Source of the DNA: Halorientalis salina
GTDB lineage: Archaea; Halobacteriota; Halobacteria; Halobacteriales; Haloarculaceae
DNA length: 64,000 nucleotides
Assembly (NCBI RefSeq): GCF_005049285.1
Contig: NZ_SOSC01000008.1
Coordinates: 1-64,000, forward strand
Reading direction: 5' to 3'
The notes under the pieces are model-generated. The model saw only the letters and a list, made by a program, of their open reading frames with translations, did not search any database and was not told the origin of the DNA. Positions 51,998 to 60,480 of the stretch are shown one piece after another. Position 1 is the first letter of the stretch. Every line of letters begins with the position of its first letter. The translations under genes were made by a program, and so were the position numbers.

Positions 51998-53308
51998 CTA
52001 CAGCGTCCCGACGTACTGCGTTCGTTCCCACTCCGTCACCGTCTCACTGAACGACTGGAGTTCCCGTCGTTTACTCGCCACGTAGCCTCGGATCAGGTCC
52101 GCTCCGAGGAGGTCCGTCATGGTCTCGTCCGCTTCGAGCGCCGCCAGTGCGTGTCTCGGTGACTGGGGAAGTAGGTCGCCGTCCTCGGCCGCCTCCTGAC
52201 TCGGCGGTCCGGGGTCGAGTTCCCGACGAATCCCGTCGTACCCGGCCGCCAGCGTCGCGGCGGCGACGAGATACGGGTTCGCGTCGGCGCTCGGAATCCG
52301 GTTTTCGACCCGCGTCGTCCCGGACGGAACCCGGATCGACGCGGTGCGGTCGTCGTCCCCCCAGCAGGCCGTGTACGGCGCGAACCCCTCGGGTTTGAAC
52401 CGCTTGAACGCGTTCAGGGTCGGCGTCCCGAGCGCCGCCAGCGCGTCCGCGTGCTCGATGAGCCCGCCGACGAAGTTGCGACCGGTCTCCGACAGCGCCT
52501 CGCCGTCGTCCGCCTCGAAGAGGTTCTCCTCGTCGAAGGCGGACACGTGCAGATGGTAGCCGCTCCCTTCGTGGTCGCCGAACGGTTTCGCCATGAACGT
52601 CGCCCGCTGGCCGCGCGCACGCGCCGTCCGCTTCACCAGGCGCTTGAACCGGAACGTAGTGTCGACCTGCGAGAGCGGGGACCCGTAGTCGAACAGGACT
52701 TCGAGCTGTCCCGGGCCGTGCTCGTGATGGAACAGCGTCAGGTCGATGCCCAGCTCGTCGGCGTGGGCCGACAGCTGATCGTAGAAGGGCGCGAGCGCCT
52801 CCATCTCCAGGGTGACGCACTCGTGTTTGTTGTCGGACGCGGGCTCGTATCCCGACTCCGTCTCGTCGAGCAGGTAGAACTCGAGTTCGCTGCCCAGATA
52901 CAGCTGGTGTCCGAACTCGCGTTCGATCTCGTCGAGGACAGATTTGAGCGCCGTGCGCGGGGCCGCCGAGACGGGTTCGCCTTCGTAGGTGAAATCAGCG
53001 ATGACGCTGGCGGCGTTGTCGTTCCACGGGAGCACTCGGAACGTCGACGGGTCCGGGTGGACCGTTCCGTCCCCGAAGTCGATCTCCTCGCCGAATCCGG
53101 AGTCCTCGGGAACCTCGCTGCGGGGCGTCTGGACCAGCAACAGGAGGTTCATCGGGAACCCGGACTCCCAGTTGTCCAGGAAGTACTCGGTGCGGATCTG
53201 CTTCGACCGAGAGATGCCGTTGACGTCCGGGAACTCGACGAACACGTGGTCGACGTCCGCCGACTCTATCCGGGCTTCCAGTCGGGTACCGTTGTTCTCA
53301 TCTGTCAT
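51998..53308 (-). CDS. Glutamine synthetase-like enzyme (possible gamma-glutamyl-polyamine synthetase)
   Basis: A 436-residue protein of the GlnA fold. The frame is open further upstream, but ATG 53,308 (MTDENNGTRLEARI) begins the family's beta-grasp domain (VDHVFVEFPDVNGISRSKQI). Catalytic blocks are GSGYHLHVSAFD near 250 and ENRIPSADANPYLVAA near 335. The domain order matches GlnA-like enzymes of amine metabolism (PuuA/GlnA3), which ligate glutamate to amines, rather than the hexadecameric-size assimilatory enzyme. Neighbours (amidotransferase, aminotransferases, Pot importer) support that reading. Confidence 0.85.
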   Translation of the reverse strand: MTDENNGTRLEARIESADVDHVFVEFPDVNGISRSKQIRTEYFLDNWESGFPMNLLLLVQTPRSEVPEDSGFGEEIDFGDGTVHPDPSTFRVLPWNDNAASVIADFTYEGEPVSAAPRTALKSVLDEIEREFGHQLYLGSELEFYLLDETESGYEPASDNKHECVTLEMEALAPFYDQLSAHADELGIDLTLFHHEHGPGQLEVLFDYGSPLSQVDTTFRFKRLVKRTARARGQRATFMAKPFGDHEGSGYHLHVSAFDEENLFEADDGEALSETGRNFVGGLIEHADALAALGTPTLNAFKRFKPEGFAPYTACWGDDDRTASIRVPSGTTRVENRIPSADANPYLVAAATLAAGYDGIRRELDPGPPSQEAAEDGDLLPQSPRHALAALEADETMTDLLGADLIRGYVASKRRELQSFSETVTEWERTQYVGTL

Positions 53309-53512
53309 AAGTTGCCACTGATGATGTACTATCGTCCTCCAGGAACGCCCGATATTTGTATGTTCCTCATATAAGTCCAATTTATGTGAACGTGGTTCAA
53401 CTGAGATACCACTCGTCCGAATAATCTACGGTACAGCGACGGTCTGCGGTCGTCCGTGAGAGCACCGGTCGCCCGTTCGCACGCTCAGATCGGGATCGGT
53501 GGTTGAGGGGCT

Positions 53513-54826
53513 CTAGTCGTCGAGTGCCGAGCCGATGGCCTCGACGGTTCGGTCGAGCTGGTCGCGGTCGATCGAAAGCGGCGGCTGGAACCGCAGCACG
53601 TTCGAGTAGAAGCCGCCGACGCCCATCACGATTCCTTCCTCGCGGAGGGACTTGCCGACGTGTTTCGCGAGCTTCGGGTCGGGAGCCGGTGCCACGTCGT
53701 TCGGGCCGGTTTCGCTGTGGTCGACCAGTTCGACGCCGTGCATCAGTCCGAGTCCGCGCACGTCGCCGACGGCGTCGTACTCGGCTTCCAGGTCAGCGAG
53801 TCGATCCGTCAGCCACTGGCCCTGCTCCTGGGCCGAGTCGACGAGCCCGTCCTGTAACTGTTCGATGGTCGCGAGGGCGGCGGCGCAGGCCACGGGGTTG
53901 CCGCCGAACGTCGAGAGGTGGTCGCCGGACCCGAAGGCGTCGGCGATCTCCTCCCGGGCAGTGAAGGCCCCGAGTGGCAGACCGTTCGCGATTCCCTTCG
54001 CCTGGGCCATGATGTCGGGGACGATGTCGAAGTGGTCGGAGGCCCACATCTCTCCGGTGCGGCCGTAGCCCGACTGGACCTCGTCGACGATGAGCAGTGC
54101 GTCGCGTTCGTGTGCGATCGCCTGGACCCGCTCCATCCACTCGGTTGGCGGGACGATGATGCCGCCTTCACCCATCACCGGTTCGACGATGATGGCGGCC
54201 AGGTCGTCGGCCGTGTGCGTATCGATAACGCGCTCGACGGACGAAGCACAGCCACTCGTACACTCGTCGTCGTCACAGCGTGAACAGCGGTACGCGTACG
54301 GCGGCTCGGCGTGTGCGACGTCGTTGATCGTGGGTGCCATCCCCGACTTGTAGGACTTGTTGCCGGTCAGCGCGAGACTGCCGAGGGTGCGCCCGTGGAA
54401 CGACATCTCCAGGGCGAGCACCTCCTTGCTGCCGGTGTACTTCCGGGCGAGCTTGACGGCCCCTTCGACGGCTTCGGTCCCGGAGTTACAGAAAAACGAC
54501 TTCTTGAGGTCGCCCGGCGTCACTTCGGCCAGTTTCTCGCCGAGTTCGGCCGCCGGCTGATGCGGGTGGAGGTACGAACACCCGTGGACGAACTCGTCGA
54601 GCTGGTCCTTTGCGGCCTCGACGACCGCCTCGTTTCGGTGCCCGGCGTTGGTCACCGAGATACCCGAGAACACGTCCAGGTACTCGTTACCGTCGAAGTC
54701 CTCGACGGTACAGTCCTCCGCCCGTTTGATCGGGACGTGGAGGTCCTTCCAGATCGGCATCAGGTACTCTTCGTATTGCGCTTCGATCTCCGCGTTGCTT
54801 GCCCGGGGTGTGTAGTCCTGCGACAT
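53513..54826 (-). CDS. gabT: Class III aminotransferase (4-aminobutyrate / ornithine type)
   Basis: A 437-residue PLP enzyme: phosphate site CNSGTEAVEGA, D248 (IVDEVQSGYGRTG), PLP lysine K277 (AQAKGIANGLPLGA). A small cysteine cluster (C181, C184, C189, C193; YRCSRCDDDECTSGC) is inserted in the large domain and might bind a metal. The family includes GABA, ornithine and putrescine aminotransferases; in this cluster an omega-amine donor is likely. The aldehyde product could be oxidised by the AOR encoded next door. Confidence 0.9.
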   Translation of the reverse strand: MSQDYTPRASNAEIEAQYEEYLMPIWKDLHVPIKRAEDCTVEDFDGNEYLDVFSGISVTNAGHRNEAVVEAAKDQLDEFVHGCSYLHPHQPAAELGEKLAEVTPGDLKKSFFCNSGTEAVEGAVKLARKYTGSKEVLALEMSFHGRTLGSLALTGNKSYKSGMAPTINDVAHAEPPYAYRCSRCDDDECTSGCASSVERVIDTHTADDLAAIIVEPVMGEGGIIVPPTEWMERVQAIAHERDALLIVDEVQSGYGRTGEMWASDHFDIVPDIMAQAKGIANGLPLGAFTAREEIADAFGSGDHLSTFGGNPVACAAALATIEQLQDGLVDSAQEQGQWLTDRLADLEAEYDAVGDVRGLGLMHGVELVDHSETGPNDVAPAPDPKLAKHVGKSLREEGIVMGVGGFYSNVLRFQPPLSIDRDQLDRTVEAIGSALDD

Positions 54827-54937
54827 GTTCGAGTCCAGTAACTAAGTGAATATAGTTCTATGAAGTTAATACTTTCTTGGACAGTGTACAACGAAATGGC
54901 GCAGATGAAAAGTTTGTGCGATTACTGGGGGTGCCGG

Positions 54938-56623
54938 TCAGGCACTGGCTGAGCGACCGTCGTACTCGTCGGGGAGCGCGTCCTCGGGGACGACGCCGTC
55001 GGTCCAGCCCCGCGCCTCGTAGTACTCGTCGAGCGCCGTCTCGAAGTCCGGGAGGTCGTAGGGGAGCCTGTCGTCGTCCCGGTCGAAGCCGCGCTGGTTG
55101 TTGAAGTGCCGTTCGAGCGTGACCGTCCGGGCACCGACTTCGAGCAGGTCCTCGTAGTCCGCGTCGAACAGCGATTCGTAGCGCTCGCGGTTCATGTAGC
55201 TCCGGGAGAACTTACAGACGACGCCGCTGTCGTTGAGCGCCATGAGGTTCTCGCGGTCGACGAGCGTCTCGGCTTTCCCGACCGTGCCCTCGGGTTCGAG
55301 CGCCTCGTCCGGTTCGACGAGTGGGTACTCGACGGAGTAAAAGGTCGCGTACATGTGATCAGCGCCGCGGTTCGCGGTCGCGTAGGACAGTCCCTGGCCG
55401 TTGAGGACCCGGCCCTCGTGAGCGGCGAAGTCCATCCCCTTGACCGACCAGTTCTCGACACCGAGTTCGTCGTGGAAGCGGTCGATCCCCTCCGCGAGCG
55501 TGTCGCCGATCCCCTCGCGGTGGGCGATCTTCTCGACTGTCTCGTGGATCAACTCGGTGTTCCCGAACTCGTCTTCGGCGGCGAGGTAGGCCGCCACCGT
55601 GTTCCCCGCCGAGATGGCGTCCATGCCGTAGCGGTCGCACTGCTCGTTGGACTTCATCACCTCGACGATGTCGTCGACGCCGGAGTTCGATCCGAACGCC
55701 ATCGCCACCTCGAACTCGGGGCCTTCGGTCTCGACGCCGGCCGCCTCGTCTTTCGTCGGCAGCTTGCAGGCGAAGGCACAGGCCGAACAGGTCCCTTTCT
55801 TGTACTTCTTGTCCGCGACTGCCGCGCCGTTGATGCCCTCGACGCCCTCGAACTGCTGTTCGGAGAAGTAGTAGGACGGCAGGCCGTTGACCTCGTTGGC
55901 CAGGTCCATGACCGCCACCGTCCCCTGTTCTTTCATGATGTCGTCCGCGGTCGCGGCCTCGCCGTGAATCTCCTGCTGGGTCGCGGGAATTTCGATGTCG
56001 GGCGCGCTGTCCCCGCCGAACGTGATGGCTTTGATCCCTTTCGCACCCATGACGGCGCCCAGGCCACCGCGACCGAACGCGCGTTCCTCGGAGGTCATGA
56101 TCGAGGCGAAGCGAACTTCGTTCTCGCCCGCAGGTCCGATCACGGCCGTCTGGTCGCTCGTGATCCCCCGCTCGGATTCGAGGTACTCGACGGTCTCGGG
56201 AACGGTCGCGCCGGCGAGGTGGTCGACCGCCTCGAACTCGACGCCGTCGTCTCGGACGTGAACGGCGAGCAACTCCTCGCTCTCGCCAGTGAGTTCGACT
56301 GCGCCGTAGCCCGTCTCGGCGAAGTTCCGGGACATGAACCCGCCGGCGTTGCTCGACAGTAATCCGTCGGTCAGCGGCGAGACGCCGGTGCAGTTCATTC
56401 GGCCGGTGAAACTCATGTTCGACGCCTGCATCGGACCGGTCGTGAACACGAGTCGGTTCTCCGGGCCGAGCGGGTCGGCGTCGAAGGGGATCCGCTCGTG
56501 CGCCAGGCGGGTCCCGACGCCCCGACCGCCGATGTACCGCTCTTGAATCGATTCGATCGCGGTCTCCTCGGTCTCGCGACCACCAACGTCGATGGTGAAC
56601 ATCGGACCACGGCTACACAACAT
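54938..56623 (-). CDS. aor: Tungsten-containing aldehyde:ferredoxin oxidoreductase (AOR family)
   Basis: A 561-residue enzyme. The N-terminal domain has GGRGVGTRLAHERIPFDADPLGPENRL, typical of pterin-cofactor binding, and the 4Fe-4S ligands appear as CSACAFACKLP near 278-287. I used ATG 56,623 because a TTTATT box is centred about 28 bp upstream (leaderless); M8 (56,602) is an alternative. AORs oxidise aldehydes to acids with ferredoxin. Here, beside two omega-aminotransferases, aldehydes such as aminobutyraldehyde or succinate semialdehyde are plausible substrates. Confidence 0.9.
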   Translation of the reverse strand: MLCSRGPMFTIDVGGRETEETAIESIQERYIGGRGVGTRLAHERIPFDADPLGPENRLVFTTGPMQASNMSFTGRMNCTGVSPLTDGLLSSNAGGFMSRNFAETGYGAVELTGESEELLAVHVRDDGVEFEAVDHLAGATVPETVEYLESERGITSDQTAVIGPAGENEVRFASIMTSEERAFGRGGLGAVMGAKGIKAITFGGDSAPDIEIPATQQEIHGEAATADDIMKEQGTVAVMDLANEVNGLPSYYFSEQQFEGVEGINGAAVADKKYKKGTCSACAFACKLPTKDEAAGVETEGPEFEVAMAFGSNSGVDDIVEVMKSNEQCDRYGMDAISAGNTVAAYLAAEDEFGNTELIHETVEKIAHREGIGDTLAEGIDRFHDELGVENWSVKGMDFAAHEGRVLNGQGLSYATANRGADHMYATFYSVEYPLVEPDEALEPEGTVGKAETLVDRENLMALNDSGVVCKFSRSYMNRERYESLFDADYEDLLEVGARTVTLERHFNNQRGFDRDDDRLPYDLPDFETALDEYYEARGWTDGVVPEDALPDEYDGRSASA

Positions 56624-56925
56624 ATTCGTTTGAGGTTCCGCTAAGCTAATAAATATTATCTATTATCCACCAAAAACGTACTAAATCGAATATCAGTTAA
56701 TATTGATCGGTAGTGTCGAACAGGACTCGACGCGACAGACCGATCATTCAGCAAGACAGATTGCTGTCGATTCCCGCTCAGCCCTTCTCGACGGACCTGG
56801 GTTCAAATTTTCTCGAAACGCTAGATCGTGTCCAAGGTATTGGAAACGTTTAATATTACAGAATCGAAACCGACGATAGCATTCGAATCACCGGACGGTG
56901 CCGGAGAGGACAGGATTACGCACAC
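56624..56925. promoter_or_regulatory. Divergent promoter region AOR / Lrp-type regulator
   Basis: A+T-rich (TAATAAATATTATC near 56,648-56,660). TTTATTAG on the minus strand is the AOR TATA box. On the plus strand TTTAATATTACAG near 56,850 is the best TATA candidate for the regulator but lies about 75 bp before its ATG. No gene is seen in the gap. Confidence 0.45.
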
Positions 56926-57414
56926 ATGGACGAAAAGGACATTCAGATTCTCAAAACGGCGTTGTCGGAAGGGACCAGTAGCCCCGACGAGATTCACGAA
57001 CACACGGACATTCCCAAATCGACGGTCCACTATCGGCTCAACCAGTTGCGGGAGGAGGGGATTCTCGAAAACGACCTGTTCGATATGGATCTGGCCAAAC
57101 TGGGGCTCTCGATCACGATCATCAGCGAGGTTTACGCGGAGTTCGACGAGGGGTACCACGAGATCGTCGGCGAGAAACTCGCGGACGTAGAGGGCGTCAA
57201 CCAGGTGTACTTCACGATGGGGGACACGGACTTCATCGTCATCGGGCACGTCACGGACCGCGCGATGGTCGAGTCGATCGTCGAGTCCTACGAGTCCATC
57301 GAACAGATTCAGCGGACCAGTTCGAAGTTCGTCATCTCGACCGTCAAGAACGAACGACACCCGGTCAACGACTTCGAACACGACACGCTCGTCGAGGCGC
57401 TCACTGGCGAGTGA
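56926..57414 (+). CDS. Lrp/AsnC-family transcriptional regulator
   Basis: A 162-residue protein with an N-terminal helix-turn-helix (about 18-45, SSPDEIHEHTDIPKSTVHYR) and a RAM-type ligand domain (LGLSITIISEVYAEF; VEGVNQVYFTMGDTDFIVIG). Divergent from AOR, it is the natural candidate to control the amine-catabolism genes in response to an amino acid. Confidence 0.88.
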   Translation: MDEKDIQILKTALSEGTSSPDEIHEHTDIPKSTVHYRLNQLREEGILENDLFDMDLAKLGLSITIISEVYAEFDEGYHEIVGEKLADVEGVNQVYFTMGDTDFIVIGHVTDRAMVESIVESYESIEQIQRTSSKFVISTVKNERHPVNDFEHDTLVEALTGE

Positions 57415-57509
57415 ACTGACACGGCAGCGTACCGGTCGCACCCGTCACGTCGTTAACACCGTTTCAGACGGGCGGAAGATATTTTTCCAATGGAAGTGAA
57501 CGCCCGGGT

Positions 57510-58730
57510 ATGTCGTTTCGATCGACCGACGAACAGCGGGCCGTTCGAGAGGCGGTCCGCGAGTTCGGCGAGAACGAGATACGGCCGGTCGCGCGCGAAC
57601 ACGACGAGTCGCGGGCGTACCCGGCGGAGATCCGACAACAGGCCGCCGAGTACGACTTCGTCGCGCCACACGTGCCCGAAGAGTACGGCGGTGCGGGCAT
57701 GGACCTGCCGACGAAGCTGATCGTCGTCGAGGAACTCTGGCGGGCCGACCCCGGCATCGGGACCGCGATCGGCAGCGCGGGTTTCGGGACCGAGATGATC
57801 CTCCACTACGGCGACGAGTGGATGCGCGAGGAGTGGCTCCCGAAGATCACCGGCGGGGAGGCGGTCTCCTGTTCCTGTATCTCCGAACCCGCCCACGGCT
57901 CGAACGTCGCCGGCATCGAGACGACAGCGCGGCACGAGGACGGCAGCGCCGCGGAAACGACAGCGCGGCGCGAGGAACGAAGCGCCGCGGAAGAAGGCGG
58001 CGTAGCCGCCGAGAAGGACGGGGCCGAGTACGTCATCGACGGCCAGAAGACGTGGATCACGAACGGGACGGTCGCCGACGTCGCCGTGGTGATGGCCAAA
58101 ACCGACCCCGACGCGGGCCGCAAAGGCGTCACTGCCTTCCTCGTACCGACGGACACGGACGGGTTCTCGCCGACGTCGATCGACAACAAACTCGGCCTGC
58201 ACGCCTCGGATCTGGCCGAAATCGTGCTCGACGGTGTGCGCGTCCCCGAGGAAAACGTCATCGGCGAGGTCGACGAGGGGTTCTACCAGTTGATGAACTT
58301 CTTCGCCGAGGGACGGTGCAAGGTCGCGGCCCAGGCCATCGGCGCGGCCCAGGGCGCGCTCGACGCGGCACTGGACTACGCGGGCGAACGCGAGCAGTTC
58401 GGGCAGCCCATCGCGGAGTTCCAGGCCATCGAGCACAAACTCGCCGAGATGGCGACGAACGTCGAGGCCGCCCGTTCGCTGGCCTACCGCGCGGCGAGTC
58501 ACGTCGAGGCGGGCGAGGAAAGGCAGGCGATGCAGTTCGCCAGCATGGCGAAGCTGTTCGCATCCGAGCGTGCCGTCGACGTGGCCGACGAGGCCATCCA
58601 GGTCCACGGCGGTGCGGGCTACGTCACCGACCACCCCGTCGAGCGCTACTATCGGGACGCGCGCGTCACGAAAATCTACGAGGGGACCAGCGAGATCCAG
58701 AAGAACATCATCGCGGACCGACTGAAATAA
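57510..58730 (+). CDS. acd: Acyl-CoA dehydrogenase with an internal repeat insertion
   Basis: A 406-residue flavoprotein catalysing alpha,beta-dehydrogenation of acyl-CoA. It has the helical N-terminal domain, the beta domain with CSCISEPAHGSNVAG and QKTWITNG, and the C-terminal helical domain with YRDARVTKIYEGTSEIQ, which holds the catalytic base region. It is about 25 residues longer than usual because of a 12-residue duplication in the beta domain (residues about 137-160; see the repeat). It is followed after 8 bp by a hydrolase gene. Confidence 0.93.
   Translation: MSFRSTDEQRAVREAVREFGENEIRPVAREHDESRAYPAEIRQQAAEYDFVAPHVPEEYGGAGMDLPTKLIVVEELWRADPGIGTAIGSAGFGTEMILHYGDEWMREEWLPKITGGEAVSCSCISEPAHGSNVAGIETTARHEDGSAAETTARREERSAAEEGGVAAEKDGAEYVIDGQKTWITNGTVADVAVVMAKTDPDAGRKGVTAFLVPTDTDGFSPTSIDNKLGLHASDLAEIVLDGVRVPEENVIGEVDEGFYQLMNFFAEGRCKVAAQAIGAAQGALDAALDYAGEREQFGQPIAEFQAIEHKLAEMATNVEAARSLAYRAASHVEAGEERQAMQFASMAKLFASERAVDVADEAIQVHGGAGYVTDHPVERYYRDARVTKIYEGTSEIQKNIIADRLK
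57918..57989 (+). repeat. Tandem 36-bp repeat inside the acyl-CoA dehydrogenase gene
   Basis: Two in-frame 36-bp units (57,918-57,953 and 57,954-57,989) match at 31 of 36 positions and encode ETTARHEDGSAA and ETTARREERSAA. A further GAAGAAGGCGGC... stretch follows. The second unit contains GCGGCGC...GCGCCGC, which can form a hairpin. Confidence 0.8.
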
Positions 58731-58738
58731 CGCACCCA

Positions 58739-59611
58739 ATGACCGACGCAACCACGCACGAGGACTGGACGGTCGCCCAGACGGAGACGACGGTGACCGT
58801 CGACGGCCACGAGTTAACAGCGGCCTACTGGGACAGTTCGGAGGCGATGGACGGCGAGACAGCCAGCGAAGACCCACCGGTCGTGTTCCTGCACGGCATC
58901 CCGACGTGGTCGTTTCTCTGGCGGGACGTGGCTCCGGCCGTCGCCGAGGAGACCGGCCGGCGCGTCGTCGCGCCGGACCTCGTGGGCTACGGCAACTCCG
59001 ACATGCGCGACTGCTTCGACCGCTCGATCCGCGCCCAGGAGGCGATGCTGGACGACCTGTTCGACCAGCTGGGCGTCGAGACGTGCGCGCTCGTCGCACA
59101 CGACATCGGCGGCGGCGTCGCGTTGCGGTACGCTGCCCACAACCCGACGGCGGTCTCGAAGCTCGTGTTGTCGAACGCGGTCTGTTACGACTCCTGGCCG
59201 GTCGGGTTCATCACGGATCTGGGACTGCCCCGGACCACGGAGATGCCCCTCGACACGCTGGAAGAGCAGGTCGGCGGCGCGTTCTCCGAGGGCGTCTACG
59301 CCGACGAGGCCGAGGCGGCCTTCGTCGAGGGGATGACCCAGCAGTGGACCGACGAGACGGGCCGGACCTCGCTGAGTCGGAACGCAGTCGCGACGAACAC
59401 GAACCACACGACGGAACTCGACTACGACGCGATCGACGCTGACTTCCTCGCGCTGTGGGGCAGCGACGACGAGTTCCAGCCCATCGAGTACGCACACCGC
59501 CTGACCGACGACCTCGGCGGCGAGGTGGTGGAACTCGACGCCTACCACTGGGTGGTCGAGGACCGTCCCGAGCGGTATACGGCAGAAGTAAGTCAGTTCC
59601 TAACGGAGTGA
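58739..59611 (+). CDS. Alpha/beta hydrolase of the haloalkane-dehalogenase/epoxide-hydrolase type
   Basis: A 290-residue protein. The nucleophile elbow is VAHDIGGGVALR with D122, i.e. an aspartate instead of the serine of esterases. The oxyanion block LHGIPTWSFLWRD and the terminal histidine (AYHWVVED) complete the site. Aspartate nucleophiles in this fold are used by haloalkane dehalogenases and epoxide hydrolases; which reaction applies is open. ATG 58,739 lies 8 bp after the acyl-CoA dehydrogenase stop. Confidence 0.87.
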   Translation: MTDATTHEDWTVAQTETTVTVDGHELTAAYWDSSEAMDGETASEDPPVVFLHGIPTWSFLWRDVAPAVAEETGRRVVAPDLVGYGNSDMRDCFDRSIRAQEAMLDDLFDQLGVETCALVAHDIGGGVALRYAAHNPTAVSKLVLSNAVCYDSWPVGFITDLGLPRTTEMPLDTLEEQVGGAFSEGVYADEAEAAFVEGMTQQWTDETGRTSLSRNAVATNTNHTTELDYDAIDADFLALWGSDDEFQPIEYAHRLTDDLGGEVVELDAYHWVVEDRPERYTAEVSQFLTE

Positions 59612-59662
59612 CATACAACAGATGCACAGACGAACCTACGCGGTACCGACGGAGGACGAATC

Positions 59663-60181
59663 GTGACGGCAGATCAGGAACCACCGGACTGGGAGTTCAA
59701 GGAACGCGACGTGCTCATCCTGCGGGAACTGTCGCGGGACCCGCAGTTGTCGTCGCGCGACCTCGCACGCATCTTAGAAGAGGACCACGACATCAAAGTC
59801 TCACACGTGACCGTCAGCGAGTCCATCCGCGGGATGCGCGAAGAAGGCGTCTTCCGGGAGGCGATCATCCCAAACGAGGAGTACTTCATCTTCGGGATGT
59901 TCGAGTTCAAGATCAACCCCGAACACTTCGACGACGGGTGGCGCGAGGCCATGGAGTACGTCCGCGACTCGCCGAACACGCTGATGTACTTCCTCTCGGA
60001 CGGCGAGTACCAGTGGAAGTCCGTGATGATGTTCCCCGATCGGATCGACGAGTCGAAGTGGATCCACGATTTCTACAAGGAACACGGCGACGTCGTCCAC
60101 AACATCCGCAACTCCGTGGTTCACAACGTCCTCAAGTTCCGCACCGACCCGGAGATCCTCGAAACGCTCCACGAGGACTGA
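59663..60181 (+). CDS. Winged-helix transcriptional regulator (Lrp-like N-terminus)
   Basis: A 172-residue protein from GTG 59,663. The N-terminal winged helix (about 15-70: RDVLILRELSRDPQLSSRDLA, then VSHVTVSESIRGMREEGVF) is followed by an unfamiliar alpha/beta domain (YFIFGMFEFKINPEHFDDGW; LMYFLSDGEYQWKSVMMF). The ligand domain is unlike RAM. It is placed last in a three-gene rightward run and may regulate the acyl-CoA dehydrogenase pair. Confidence 0.75.
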   Translation: MTADQEPPDWEFKERDVLILRELSRDPQLSSRDLARILEEDHDIKVSHVTVSESIRGMREEGVFREAIIPNEEYFIFGMFEFKINPEHFDDGWREAMEYVRDSPNTLMYFLSDGEYQWKSVMMFPDRIDESKWIHDFYKEHGDVVHNIRNSVVHNVLKFRTDPEILETLHED

Positions 60182-60480
60182 GATCAGGGGGCGGTCCCCG
60201 GAGGCGTCCCGGCGGGAACGGCCACGGTTCGGGCAGAACCTCCGCGGAGATTACTATCGAGTAGTCAAGTGTGGACACACACCGCGGGCCGAAAGCACAC
60301 TGAGTCAGGAGTCCGAGTACGTAGTTACTGGCCACTTATTTCGTCGTGGTATCAGCTCACATTTGAATTCGAATTCGGGGAGTCCGAAGGCATTTACCGG
60401 TTCGTGGTGGACAAAATAGCGACACCGGACATCGCACGTTCGGTCGGTCCCCGTGCGTGATCCATGGTGTCAGACATACC

